A DNA stretch of 64,000 bases from Isoetes taiwanensis (lineage: Eukaryota > Streptophyta > Lycopodiopsida > Isoetales > Isoetaceae). Where the stretch lies: assembly GCA_021234155.1 (NCBI GenBank), contig JAJEKV010000020.1:628938-692937 (forward strand), in the 5' to 3' direction. Every line of letters starts with the position of its first letter. The first letter of the stretch is position 1. The notes below the pieces were generated by a model that was given only the letters and a program-made list of their open reading frames with translations, was not told the DNA's origin and did no database searches. A program made the translations under genes and the position numbers. Shown in pieces: positions 11,925-22,486 of this stretch.

Positions 11925-13299
11925 TATGGATAGGGAGGACGTGCCTCGAGAGGCCGAGGGCGTCATGCCACCACCACCACACGCACCACAGATTAGGACC
12001 TTTGCGCCTGACGGGTAAGTGTCGTGTACCTAGGATCTTAGAGTTCGTCATGCATATATTTTCTAGACTATAATGTTAGGTACATAGACTTAAGTCTCAA
12101 GTTTATTAATTTAGGGATGTGCTCCACGGATGTTGAAGGATCAAACGGTTGTTGACAACCATCCCTGGGTTGCCAACGAGATCAGAGGATAGGTGGTTTT
12201 GTGTGCACGAGGGTTGTTCACACACCCTCAGCCGTGGAGAGGGTTATATGGGTTTGTTGTTGAATGGTGCGTAGAAGCACCAGAAGACCAAGCATCCTGA
12301 GGTTCCTTGGGTTGCTCGTAGGCCAGCTGCACGCAGGACACGACCACTTGAGGATGAGGTTGCACAGGAGAGGGAGAGGGAGAGGGAGAGGGAGAGCTTC
12401 AAAGCTGAGCGAGGTGCGCTAGGCCAGAGTATCTTGTCTGCCAGCAGGATAGCCATTACAGGGCGAGGATACAGAGACAGGTCGTGGCCGAGTGGGAGAG
12501 GAACACGAGGATGTACTCTCCTCAGGAGTTAGCTCAGAGATACCCACATGGGGGCTCACAGTGGATAGCGGACCGTATTCAGGCTCTAGTGCAGATACGA
12601 GACGAGGATGCAGAGGCTCGTTTTCGTGAGACCCAGAGTAGACTCTTGGCCCGTGATGGCCATATCGATGCAGAGGAGGGAGAGGCTCCACATGAGAGAC
12701 ATGCATGGCAGGTTGAGGATTTACACGGGAGAGATGGAGTAGTAGTTGGAGCAGCAGTCAGTGGCGCAGGTGAGCCTGGTGTGATTGATTTGGGAGCCAC
12801 GGTGGATCTTGCGTCACACGTAGGGATAGGGCTTGAGACACGTCCATTTGATTCTTGCATCTCCACTGTCCCACCCGTTGATGTAGACCTCCACATCGGG
12901 ACGCTGCCCAGTGAGGTTGAGGGCCCTTCATTACCCACTTCTCGTATTCCCATTCTACCGTTTACTCTTCGTACCACCTCCCTCCCTGACTTTCCTCCTA
13001 GACCACCTTCCCATGCCACGTCTTCACATGTCCCTCCACCTTCCACGGCCCCCATAGCTAGTCCACCTCACCGTCCTTCGATCTTACAATTCACCCTTAG
13101 TCGCGCCTCCCTTCCTCGCTTCCCTTCTAGACCACCATCTCTTCCTATGTCATCGTATGTCCCTCCACCTTCCACGGACTTCCTAGCCAGTTCATGTGCC
13201 CATCCACTATCTAGTCTTGTGTGTGACATTCCAGTCCGTCCAGCGTCCGCATCTTTCACGTCCTCTACCTATTCCCATGATCTCTCTTCTACACCGTGA
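11925..13299 (+). pseudogene. Broken unrecognised ORF with zinc-finger-like and Pro/Ser-rich parts
   Basis: A possible first exon (about 11925-12011) codes for a short Pro/His-rich peptide and is followed by GGGTAAGT. Downstream, one frame from about 12194 carries Cys codons at 12200 and 12215 and His codons at 12278 and 12293, spacing C-x4-C-x20-H-x4-H, interrupted by TAG at 12272. It then runs through an Arg/Glu repeat (12370-12399). A second frame, open to 13299, continues with an acidic stretch rich in Glu, Arg and Gln and then a Pro/Ser/Thr-rich tail holding two near-copies of a block with PPSTAPIAS / PPSTDFLAS. I do not recognise the protein. Its setting suggests a transposon-borne gene, but no transposase motif was found. 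One in-frame stop and at least one frame change mark it as decayed. Confidence 0.4.
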
Positions 13300-13830
13300 T
13301 TGCAAATTGTAAGTCCATTCTTTGTTTAGTTTTCAAACATCTCGTTTATATTTGTTAGTAGTTTATTTTTTATTTCGAGGGTAATGCTTTCCAGGGTAAT
13401 GCCGTTCAGTATTGTTTGAGGGAGAGATACGAGATCAGTAAGTGTGAATTGGATATGGTTGTACAAAGCACATAGACTTTCCAAAGCTCAAGAAAATCAG
13501 TAGGATTAGTTCGCCTGATTTTGCAAAGCTTGATTGTGCTCCACGGGATAGTTTAGATATTTTGTTACTTCAAAGAAAGCACTTTTGGATAGAAGTGCAA
13601 AACTCATTTAAAAAGAGATGCAAAATTTATAGTCATGTGAGTTAAATTTCTCCATTGGCATATTTATTTCTATCTTTAAAGTGGCCAAAATAGTAAAATA
13701 TCTTCCAAAATGTTCCTAATTATTGACAATTCAGAATATTTCTTAAAATGTATTATTCATCACAGAAGCATGCCATAATTCATGATAAAGGGGCCGAAGT
13801 AATTGAGTGTATGCTTGATTATAAGATTGT
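13300..13830. other. AT-rich spacer, nothing recognised
   Basis: No supported ORF, RNA or repeat was found. It may be intron or 3' flank of the preceding broken ORF. Confidence 0.35.
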
Positions 13831-14218
13831 GAGATTCAGGCATTGTCTTAGGAGGCAAACGTTATACATGACATTTTAGTCCCGAAGATGGAGGCATGTC
13901 CTTGAGGAAAATACTTGGAAGTTGATACCACAAGAACAAGATGATAATGATGGGACACATTCAGAGTTGATGGAGATCCATTTGCAGAAGCATGCACAAC
14001 TGTACAAGGTATTTTCAGTGAATGGTCGCTTATTTGATATTAGGAGGCTTTTGGAAGTTGAGGATGAATGGGGCCACTTTAGACTTATTGTGAATGGAAT
14101 TATGATAGGAAAACCTGAGGAGGAAATGGTGAAATCAAGAGAATTTGCAAATGTATTATCCATTTATAATGTAAAATCTAAATGTATTTTAGTAACCACA
14201 ATGTCCACAATTTCCTAA
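13831..14218 (+). pseudogene. Unrecognised ORF fragment, probably transposon-derived
   Basis: A frame open from just after a TAG near 13880 to 14218 encodes about 100 residues rich in Glu, Leu and Ile, including VFSVNGRLFDIRRLLE. Before the stop the same frame reads RHCLRRQTLYMTF, so the coding stretch may have been longer. No ATG fits well as a start. Family unknown. It lies between the Pro/Ser-rich ORF and a Helitron fragment, so cargo of a transposon is possible. Confidence 0.3.
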
Positions 14219-14398
14219 AATTGTAACATGTCATTTTGTTACACTCAAGAAGACGCCATCTAATATGAGTAGTGCAAATAAGAAGTGGAGTTGCGACGGT
14301 ATTTGCAAACATGAGGCTTCCTTTTCCATTGTCTTGATTGCCTCCATTGGTGGTGCTATGAGCTCCATTGCCTGTGCCGTTTCTTGATATATTTTATA

Positions 14399-15290
14399 TT
14401 ATCGACCATCATAAACCTTGAGTTCGTCCCAAGATCCGGCGGCTCTGTGGAGTAATATAATCCATAGATAGAATGCCTCTCCAACCCTTGGAAGTAATAG
14501 CTGTATCCTACAAACGAGCTTGCCTCTGGATATTTTGTGGACGATGTTTCTTGCGACACCTGGGAATTCTTGCTCAAGTTGGTCAGTTGGTTTGAGCGCA
14601 GTATCTGACTTATAAGTTGTGAACGTGTATTGCTCGTTATATTGGATATATGTCAGAACATCAAATTCAAGGGCAAGTCGACGTAAGAAGTATCTATCTA
14701 GTGTAGGAATTTCGATGAATTCTATAAGAGTTCTTTCAAATCGATTTCTATTTTGTCTCCATAAATGGAGGGGGAGGCATTTTACGGATGGGTGCTTCTT
14801 GGTCATATGATATGACATGATTCTCCAGGCAGCTTCCATTGACGAAAGGTATCGTGCTGATATGTAATCTTGCACTTCGTTTTTTGTGCGTGCTTGATCC
14901 ACTTCTACTATGTAGTTTATCTTGTGTTTGTGACTGTGTGCCGTGATTGGCTTCGATGTGGAACCATGTGGTGTCGAATCCTTTGTATATGTATCCATAG
15001 AGATATGCGAATATGTGTATGGTTGATGCAATATTTGCATAAATAGTCTAGTCCCTTGATGAATGGCATGTAAGGAAAGACGTCCATGTCTGCTTCGGTT
15101 CTCCTTCTGTATTGCACATAGCCCTTCTCATCAATGTATGCTTTTTGGTTAATGGTTTTTGGGTAGCCGTATCAGCATTGACCATTTACTTTAAGGCATC
15201 GCTTTAAATGATTGTAGATCATATATTTTTTGACTTGTGCTCTGAGCGCTTCGTCTGCTGGCAGCTCTGCTAAAATTAGATTGTCAGTCA
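14399..15290 (-). mobile_element. Helitron replicase/helicase N-terminal fragment (decayed)
   Basis: Read on the - strand, three frames together follow the order of the Helitron-like N-terminal domain. ELPADEALRAQVKKYMIYNH and KRCLKVNGQC come first, near 15280-15170. After a stop follow YGYPKTINQKAYIDEKGYVQ and YRRRTEADM, then a frame-shifted YLYGYIYKGFDTT. The longest ORF (14399-15040) contains EVQDYISARYLSSMEAAWR, HPSVKCLPLHL and AAGSWDELKVYDG. In Helitrons these correspond to the IKxYLDARYVSxxEAxWR / HxRSPxVxxLxxHL / SFEDLRTVDG stretch. The HUH nickase site and the helicase part are not seen. At least one stop and two frame changes show that it is dead. Confidence 0.75.
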
Positions 15291-15616
15291 TAGTGATTGG
15301 AAGTTGATGCTCATATTCAGTATGACTAGACCAAGTTATGTACTAGGCAAGGTCACTACCCTTCTTCCACCATGTTGAGAGTAATGGGCACATAGAAGAA
15401 TTTAGACACTAGTTGCAGCTCTTGTTGCCTCCTCAACATCTTATCATCATTGTACTATAGGGATATCTACCCTAGCCCTCCTGGAAAGGTGAGAGAGAGA
15501 ATTCAAAGATGCCATACCAATGGGTAATATAGGAGGTCTCACCTTTCAACCCACTACTATCTGTGAAGAGAAAATGAACCAGCTAGACCAAAGACATTTC
15601 CAGAAGAATGAGAGAG
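15291..15616. other. Spacer between Helitron and LINE fragments
   Basis: There is no recognised feature. It may contain decayed Helitron N-terminal coding sequence on the - strand, or the 3' untranslated tail of the LINE. No A-rich tail is visible. Confidence 0.35.
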
Positions 15617-17530
15617 TCATGTGTCTCTCGCCAAATAGCTTCTTCGTCCTAGCCCTGAGAATCCATATCGCCCATCCTTTAGAGCCCTTTCATCACTATT
15701 TTGTCTCTCCCAATTGCACCCTATAAAATATTTAGACCCTTCAATTTTACCAATTCTATCTAGCATGTTGTCATAAGCTCTTCCCTTTTTCCTATGGTGT
15801 GAGAGACCCATCAATGCGGCTTCCTGATTAAATAAATTCTCAACCTTAGCTTCAAAAATACTCTTTCCACCTAGGGCCAACATCGCATCTATGTTTCCAA
15901 ATCACACATAGTCCAATACTGACTAGGGTAGCAGAGACTGGATCATTCTTACAAAGGTGATTACTTGAGGCCAACAAAGATTATGGTCATCTATCCCAAT
16001 TATAGGAGCATGCAAATGCCAGAAGCCAATGATTCGGGGACAAAATAGGAGGTGTGCCATATCTTCGAGGGCCAAGCAGCCCAAGGGGCATCCTGGGAAA
16101 ACATGCATTATCTTCTGAGCTAATCTGTCACACGTGTTAATCCCCCCTTGCAAGGCTAACCATCTAAAGGATTGTATCCTTCTTGAATATAGAGTAATCC
16201 AAGAGTTACTCAAAAGTTTGATCACTCCTTCTTCATTCATTCCCAAAATTAGTAATAGCCTTAAGGGGAGTTTGTAGGACAAATAGGCGATATACCTTAG
16301 CAACCTCATACCTCCCAAGAGGGACCTTCTATCATGGGGACTGATCCTTCCAGAGATGACCTCCACATTCTTACAAATTTCAGAGAAGATGCTTATCTCC
16401 CCTATTCCAAGGTTTGGGATCAAAATCTTGAATCTAGTCCATCAGATCCACATATTATCCTCCCACATGTGTTGTAGTCGCGTGATACCAGCTTCCCTGC
16501 ACTTAACAAAGATTCGTGGGTGGGATAAAGCAAGAGGTAGGCCATTTTTCTGCTAGACATGAATATTCCAGAAAATACTAAGTTTGCTTTTCAAGTAGGT
16601 TCCATGGGGGAGAATATTTGTTAAATCTCAGAGCCAGAAGAATCTTCCTCATAACTGAATAAGTACCAGGGGCTGCTTTATAGTTATACACAATGCACCT
16701 ACCTCGTCTTTGAAAGAGGGCTTACCTTTTAGTCTGCATTATCCAAGCTAGTGTCTAATAAGTGTAAGGGCTGGAGAGGAGTCCTTCTGAATTGCCCTCC
16801 AGACAAAGTTAGCTAGTAGAACCTGAGCTTGTAGAAAAAGGTCCTTATAGCCAAGACATCTATTTCTCATATCCCTACACATCTCTGGCCAAGAGACTAG
16901 GGCCATCTTTCCCCAGATGAACTTTTGAATAATAGTATGCATCTGTTCATACACCTCCTTTTGTGCAAGAATTATAGAGGAGTAGTAGATGTGGGAGGAG
17001 GCAAGGATCGCATTAGCTACTATAATTCTTCCAGCTATGGAGCGGCCCGTGGACGACCATAACCCAACCTTCCTTTTTAGTATCCGATACAACCAAGGGA
17101 AGGCCTAGATGCTTAGAGGCTTCCCCAGCTCTTATAATTTGGAAGCATAGAGAAAAACTCTACCATCTATAGCTTCCTCAAATGGCCACATGATTTACCA
17201 ACATTAAGGCTAATGTCAGATATGACTTCAAAAGTAAGCAGACATTTTTTGATCGAGGAAAAGTTGTTGTCCATCATATCTTACGAAGAGGAATGTATCA
17301 TCAGCATACTGCATTATTATTAATTTGCCTGCTTCACCGGGGAGAGCTGGAGCCCGTTCAAGATACCTTCCTCAACCTTCTTTTGGACAACTTTGGTCAG
17401 CAGGTTCGCCATCATTAAGAATAAATAAGAGGTAGCCCTGCCTCACTCCCTTCCTCAAATTAAATAAGCCAGATGGCTGGCCATTAACTAGTACTGACGC
17501 TGAGGAGAATTTGTTTAAGCCAAAAATTTG
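15617..17530 (-). mobile_element. LINE (L1-type non-LTR) ORF2 3' half: reverse transcriptase, thumb and zf-RVT
   Basis: On the - strand the order is that of a plant L1-type ORF2. NGQPSGLFNLRKGVRQG (RQG motif near 17435-17446) comes first. It is followed by the catalytic motif YADDT (codons at 17297-17308), then a thumb-like segment (16748-17092) with AGRIIVANAILASSHIYYSS and FIWGKMALVSWPE. The zf-RVT zinc finger follows, with FRWLALQGGINTCDRLAQ, CPLGC and MAHLLFCPRIIGFW (15923-16423). A final frame, 15617-15883, probably belongs to the C-terminus. The endonuclease and ORF1 are absent to the right, so the copy is 5'-truncated near 17530, as is usual for LINEs. Several frame changes and stops make it inactive. 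Confidence 0.82.
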
Positions 17531-18410
17531 TTTAAGCCAAAAACCAGCTACTTGGTTGGTGATGTATCAACCTTACATGTATATACTTTACAGTTGCTAT
17601 ACTTATGAAAAGATAGACAAATTCTTATTATATTTGTCAGGACCCTATGAAGGTTACTTAAATGCCTTTGGAAGGAATTACATCCTTGCGAAGGTTTAAC
17701 TAAGATTTTATGTGATTATCTTACTTTATCTCGATACTAAGATATCTACACAAGACAAAACTATCTATGCAGTTATTATGAACATATAATTTATCAATGA
17801 GGCATTTAAAGCTTATGATACATGCCCTCATGGAGTGCTATCAATGCCCTGCATAATAGTATACTTAAGATTATATAATTTATGTGGTTATAAGGGGTTC
17901 ACAACCCTGAATAATTTAATTAAGAGCTAGGCTACTAGCTCATTCCTAGGTGTGAATGCAGGCAATTGATCACAACGTAAGAAAATTATGCTTTTCCCAT
18001 TATGCATCATTCTTTTGCTGTTTCATAAAAATGACACTAACACAACATCCCCAGCCTCATATATTGCTAACAAAGCCCGGCAACGCCGGACACCCGTTAC
18101 TAGTTTTTATTGTGTCCATGATTTATTTATATTTCTTGTTGGTCATGAACCACACACCCGAACTAGTAATTTGTTCAAGCACTGTTCAAGTACCATAACA
18201 GAAGAATTGAAATTCGTCAAATTATAAACACGGCATTGTTACAGACGTAACGAAATAGATAGAAACAACGAAAATAGGGATTGAACAAGAAATCAAAGAA
18301 CAAGATTGAACACATACAAGTGGATCCAGAATTGAGAAAATTGGTCAACACAATAGACCTAAAAAGGCTTATAAAATAAATTATTTGTGTTTGATGCAAA
18401 CAAAGATTTT
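17531..18410. other. AT-rich stretch, nothing recognised
   Basis: A 19-20 base direct repeat (TTTGTTTAAGCCAAAAA) sits at the left edge, where the LINE fragment ends. It could be a remnant of the insertion site. The rest has only short random ORFs. Confidence 0.4.
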
Positions 18411-18413
18411 GAG

Positions 18414-18503
18414 GTGCAGGTGTGAGAAGAGCAAGCCACAACCAAATGGCCAGGTTGAAGTGCAGGTGTGAAAAGAGCAAGTCGCAACCAAATGGCCAAG
18501 TTG
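18414..18503. repeat. Two-copy tandem repeat, about 45 bp
   Basis: Units 18414-18459 and 18460-18503 share GTGCAGGTGTG, AAGAGCAAG, CAACCAAATGGCCA and GTTG with a few substitutions and a 2-base length difference. No function is apparent. Confidence 0.75.
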
Positions 18504-18950
18504 CTGACTGTGGCCCTTCTCTGTCCCTAATTAACAACAATGTTTTGCTATTAAAAATCAAATTGTTACCTCTATCAATATTCAATTTGCATGTCGGATC
18601 CAAGATCTTCAATCTGTAAAGGAATCTTCAATATCATTCAAGAATCATATTGTTTTATGCTGCTGTCAATTTTCGGATTTGGGGTTCGGATTTGGGGCTC
18701 TTGCTTTCTTGCTTTTTCTTTGAATCTCCTCCTGGAGAGACATGATCTTACATTCCAAGGCAGCAAGATCTCCTGCTTTTGCACCATCCGGACCAGAAAT
18801 CTTTGCATCCAAGTGACTCTCCATAGCTTGAAGCCAAATTGGGGGCTCATCTACACCTATGCTGCAACACCCGAAGCTCCTAGTACGTCAAAATTTGAGC
18901 AACAAGTCTTGTGTCGAGGTTGATGGCCCTAGCTTTTGGAAAACGGAGAG
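18504..18950. other. Unrecognised spacer
   Basis: Weak ORFs on both strands overlap in 18590-18923 and none has a known motif. It contains the doubled word GGATTTGGGGTTC / GGATTTGGGGCTC at about 18676. Confidence 0.35.
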
Positions 18951-18956
18951 GGAAGG

Positions 18957-19027
18957 GATGCTCTAGCTTTTGGAGCTATGGCTAAAGGGAAGAGATGCTC
19001 TAGCTTTTGGAGGTATGGCTAAAGGGG
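18957..19027. repeat. Two-copy tandem repeat, about 37 bp
   Basis: GATGCTCTAGCTTTTGGAG-(C/G)TATGGCTAAAGGG occurs at 18957 and again at 18994. A third, more diverged start (CCTAGCTTTTGGAAAACGG) lies at about 18928. Confidence 0.7.
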
Positions 19028-19114
19028 AAACATAAAGCATGGGCCTTATGCTTCGAAATGGAGAGAGAAGAGATGCACGCAGACGAGAGAGAAATGGAAT
19101 GTAGGCAACTAAAT

Positions 19115-19233
19115 AGGACTCATGCCAAATAGATAAACTAACCCAACTAGCTACCTAGTAGTAGTAGTAGCGAAGGACTCATGCCAAATAGGATAAACTA
19201 ACCCAACTAACTACCTAGTAGTAGTAGCAAAGG
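19115..19233. repeat. Two-copy tandem repeat, about 60 bp, with TAG triplet runs
   Basis: Units at 19115-19174 and 19175-19233 share AGGACTCATGCCAAATAG, GATAAACTAACCCAACTA and CTACCTAGTAGTAGTAG. The TAG triplet run differs by one triplet between units, which suggests replication slippage. Confidence 0.75.
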
Positions 19234-19718
19234 TAAATCTCATTTACCTATGTCGCTTATACATGTAAGCATACTAATCTTGTTGATGTGTTAATTTAGA
19301 CAGGTGGATGTGAAATTTATAGGACCATTATAATTTTTTGACCATTATAAATTTTTTTTCAAAATCATGCCGTAGATATCAAATTGTAGGTGGCTCGTAC
19401 AAGAATGCCCATCTCTATCAATTGAAAGTGAGCAAGTTCACCTAATTTGCTTACAACTCCAAACCTTAGCGCCTTGAACATAGTGCTTACAATCCCAAAC
19501 CTTGGTGCCTTGAAACATACCCAAGGGCGTTACCAACGAAGATAATGTTGCTAAAGTTGCATCCTTTATCTAGATATATCAGCTCTTTGGCTTGGTTTGG
19601 TTTGCATCTCCATAGCATCCTATTATGTCACTACTAAGGCATTATTATTACCCAATGCTGTTATGTTTCACCTCTTGGTTTGGTTGCTTGGTTTGTATCT
19701 CGGCTGGTTTGGTTTTTA
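19234..19718. other. Spacer up to the left edge of the duplicated unit
   Basis: No gene is seen. A short repeat, TTGGTTTGGTTT followed within a few bases by ATCTCCATA, occurs near 19590 and again at 19706-19725. The left edge of the 22.4-kb duplication falls inside the second occurrence. Confidence 0.5.
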
Positions 19719-20299
19719 TCTCCATAAAATCCTCTACATATTTGATTATCCAATCTTCTGATGCCATTGATAAGACATTATTATGAAAATTTGGACTTCT
19801 GGTGATCAAGAAATTCAGTTTTATCAATTTTCATTTCAGCAATCAGGCCAATAGGAAGTTATTTGTTCATCATTTCACCAGACTAACATAATATAACAGC
19901 CTACGATGACAGGGTAGGGAGCTAAACAAATGAGAAGAGGCAAATATAAGAGTACAGATAATGGGTCTAAAATAGCAAAATGTCTTACCAGAAGCCAAAG
20001 CTGCTAGACATAAAAAAGACTAGCAAAGCAAAAACTCCAAGCAGAAGTTAGTGTAGGCGATTTTCAGCGCTTTATGCACCATAATAAAAGGCACACAAGT
20101 GACTCTAGTCCATCGCCATATAATACTATAATAAAAACACTTTTGAGTGTGCTCAGACAGCCAAGGGTTTGTCTTCAAACAGCCAAAAGGCTGTATCAGA
20201 AACTCTAGTCCGTTAATATTATCATCACAGCACTATTTATGCCAATGTAAATAGATTGACCAGGGAATCTAGTCCATCAACTAAAATCCATATCCTGTT
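19719..20299. other. Non-coding start of unit 1
   Basis: There are stops in all frames and no known motif. It could be the 3' part of a transcript leaving the shared promoter region on the - strand. It is conserved in unit 2 at about 42111-42690. Confidence 0.4.
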
Positions 20300-20700
20300 C
20301 ATCACCAACAAAGAAGGGATTTGCTAACCTTCACATATAATTTACCAGAACAGAGCACACCGTAAAGATACGAAGAATTACATAAGAAAAAAAAGCGAGA
20401 TTTTGCTGTCATCAATCTTATGGCACTAACAGCTCCATGAAGAAGTGCTGCTAGCTTCCTATCATGATAATCTAATCTATGCTCGCCCTGACGAACAAGA
20501 TCAATGCAGAAAAGTCTGCTAACAAGACCGTGGCAGGCGAGCAATGAAGCTAAAAAAATGTGTATTACCGGAATGTGGCTAGATTGACGCCGAACCAAGC
20601 AGGAAGAAACTTACTGAATTCGATCGTCCAGCAGCACGGTTGCTATGGGCCTTATCCGGCAGAAACCCATCACAGACGGAGGGGCACCTGTAATGACTCT
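20300..20700 (-). other. Possible divergent transcript opposite PARP16-like gene, coding status unclear
   Basis: On the - strand a GTAAGT donor follows a short ATG frame (MGFCRIRPIATVLLDDRI, near 20672-20617), and a longer frame (about 20598-20302) contains the stretch DLVRQGEHRLDYHDRKLAAL. The two cannot be joined in frame by an intron of credible length; the only in-frame option is about 36 bases. The longer frame is kept in unit 2 (42721-42987) with changes at its ends. I do not recognise the peptide. A non-coding or poorly coding divergent RNA fits as well as a small gene. Confidence 0.3.
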
Positions 20701-20909
20701 AAGGCCACGGTTATACAAAAATAATGAGCAGCAGGGTAATATAGGGCAAGCGTCGCTTCTAGGGTTTCTTTTTAGCACCTTGTTTTTTTTAACCTTTAAT
20801 TAAACTGAAGGGTTATAGGGCCACGTTGCAAAGTCAAAACAGTCGGGATTATATCTCAAAGCCTAAAGTTAAAACTTCCTCCTCAATTTGGCCTGCTCAA
20901 GTTGGCGTG
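20700..20909. promoter_or_regulatory. Presumed shared promoter region with telo-box
   Basis: This interval lies between the PARP16-like start and the divergent frame on the - strand. It contains TCTAGGGTTT at 20759-20768, i.e. AAACCCTA on the - strand, a telo-box word known from many plant promoters and leaders of growth-related genes. The unit 2 counterpart is at 43,150. Promoter function is inferred from position. Confidence 0.4.
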
Positions 20910-22486
20910 ATGGAAGATCGTTCTGCACTAGCATCCTTTGCTTTGGACGCTTGCCGTAGTTCCCCAGAGGGCGCCGACCTTGCAGTGGCTGCATTCGTTC
21001 AAGCATTGCGCAGCTATAGAAGAGCATCAGGCAAGTTTTTGTTGATTGTTCTCACTTTCCAGTACGAATTATGTGCAGAAAGAGTTTAAATTCATGTAGG
21101 GACAGCATACTATTGGAAATTGGAGGTTACCCTAATTTTGTAAATTTCGCGATTTTTGTCAGCCGTTTGCTACTCCAATTTCATGGACCTCGTAGTTGTC
21201 TGCTTAGACAAGGCATTCATTGCTCATTAGACTAGACTATCAGTAATTTTTATTTTCTGACGGATTTGCTTCGGTACAGTTTGCACCCCATTTCCAAAGT
21301 TTTTTGCAAACGAACATAATGCCAGTGAAAAGAATTTTTCATCCCTTGAGGAAGCTGTTCAACATTTTCCCCAAATAAGGGAACCATTTTTCATCAATTT
21401 AACATCAGTGCCAGCTCCAACACTATCCCTGGGATATCTAATAGGGGAGATGCCACATTATTCCTTGAAATTGTTTGCTTGGATATTACGTTCTTCCCAC
21501 CGCTTGAAATTTGTGTCAAACCCAATGGAGGAGCTATCACACATGCTTCCATCACGGAGCGGCACTAGAAATGCATTGCCAGATTTTGTTGTGAAGGTAA
21601 TCACGTACAAAATGCTGTGATCTTTGCAGCAAATTTGTTGGCTTTTATTAAGCTATTTTATTTGGCACATTTAACAATTACATACAATTATTTTCCAATG
21701 CTGTGTTGCACTGAAATAATTATTTGTTGCAGGTGCAGGAAGAACAAGATACCAGATTTGAGGAGCTAAAGCAAAAATATGGAACCCTTTTTGCATTTCA
21801 TGGCACGAGAGGAGAGAACCTGCACAGTATCATGCACTGTGGTAAGCGTGAAGAAACAAAGCAGTTGTGACTGCTTTTGATTGTTTTAAGTTCCTATAAG
21901 GCTTTTGTATATTAGAGTCCTTGCATGGTCAGTGATATTGTTTTCATCTGTATTGTTCTCACCTGCAGGCTTGCTGAACTTGAGTAGTACAGAGCTGCAG
22001 AGAAATGGTGCTATATTTGGTGATGGTATATACTTTTCCAGGGATCGTGCTGTTGCATTAAGTTTCTCCAAGGCTAGTGAAGGATGGTCACAATCCTGTT
22101 TTGGGAAGGCCCAGAGGTATATTCTTGTATGTGAAATAGCAAAAGGGCGTGGAGTTGTCTATTCAAAGGCAGGAGACCATGAACCATCTGGGACAAGAAA
22201 GGATCCTGGTTATATAATAGTGCAAAATAGTGATCTCGTTAGAATCCGGTATGTATTTTTGTATTCTGAAGCATATTTGCATGACCAAACCATGGGTTCC
22301 AGTCCATCCACACAAAGAGAAGAGCAATCAATGGCAAATATAAGTGCTGCTTGCTTTTTGCGGCAAAATGCTTGCAAAATTATTGCTGTTCTGTATTGTC
22401 TCTTGCTTCTGCTGATTGGCTTGGTTAAATCAGATGTGACCAAGCATAAAAAGCTTTCAAGATCTGTCAACCAGTTTTTATTCTGA
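20910..22486 (+). CDS. PARP16: PARP16-like mono-ADP-ribosyltransferase, ER tail-anchored (4 exons, 354 aa)
   Basis: PARP16 of animals is an endoplasmic-reticulum mono-ADP-ribosyltransferase tied to the unfolded-protein response. Exons 20910-21030, 21280-21596, 21733-21841 and 21969-22486 join in phase to 1065 nt. Residues 20-140 match the PARP16 helical N-terminal domain (LRSYRRASVCTPFPKFFA, LKLFAWILRSSHRLK). The catalytic domain has FAFHGTRGENLHSIMH with His169, then IFGDGIYFSRD with Tyr204. YIIVQNSDLVRIRYVFLYS stands where PARP16 has the third, non-Glu position. That fits mono- rather than poly-ADP-ribosylation. A hydrophobic segment, IIAVLYCLLLLLIGLV, lies close to the C-terminus and is followed by basic residues, as in tail-anchored PARP16. 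Intron 1 uses a GC donor (CAG/GCAAGT). ATG 20910 is the first in-frame ATG; no upstream ATG continues the frame. Human PARP16 is about 322 aa. Orthology is strong; activity is inferred. Confidence 0.87.

Noticed and set aside
12370-12400. (GAGAGG)n run coding Arg-Glu repeats as a domain
   Set aside because: A simple microsatellite; - strand ORFs with Leu-Ser repeats are its shadow.
20302-20598. 98-codon - strand ORF as a confirmed gene
   Set aside because: The start is not ATG, exon joining fails with introns of normal length, and unit 2 differs at both ends. Kept only as a possible transcript.
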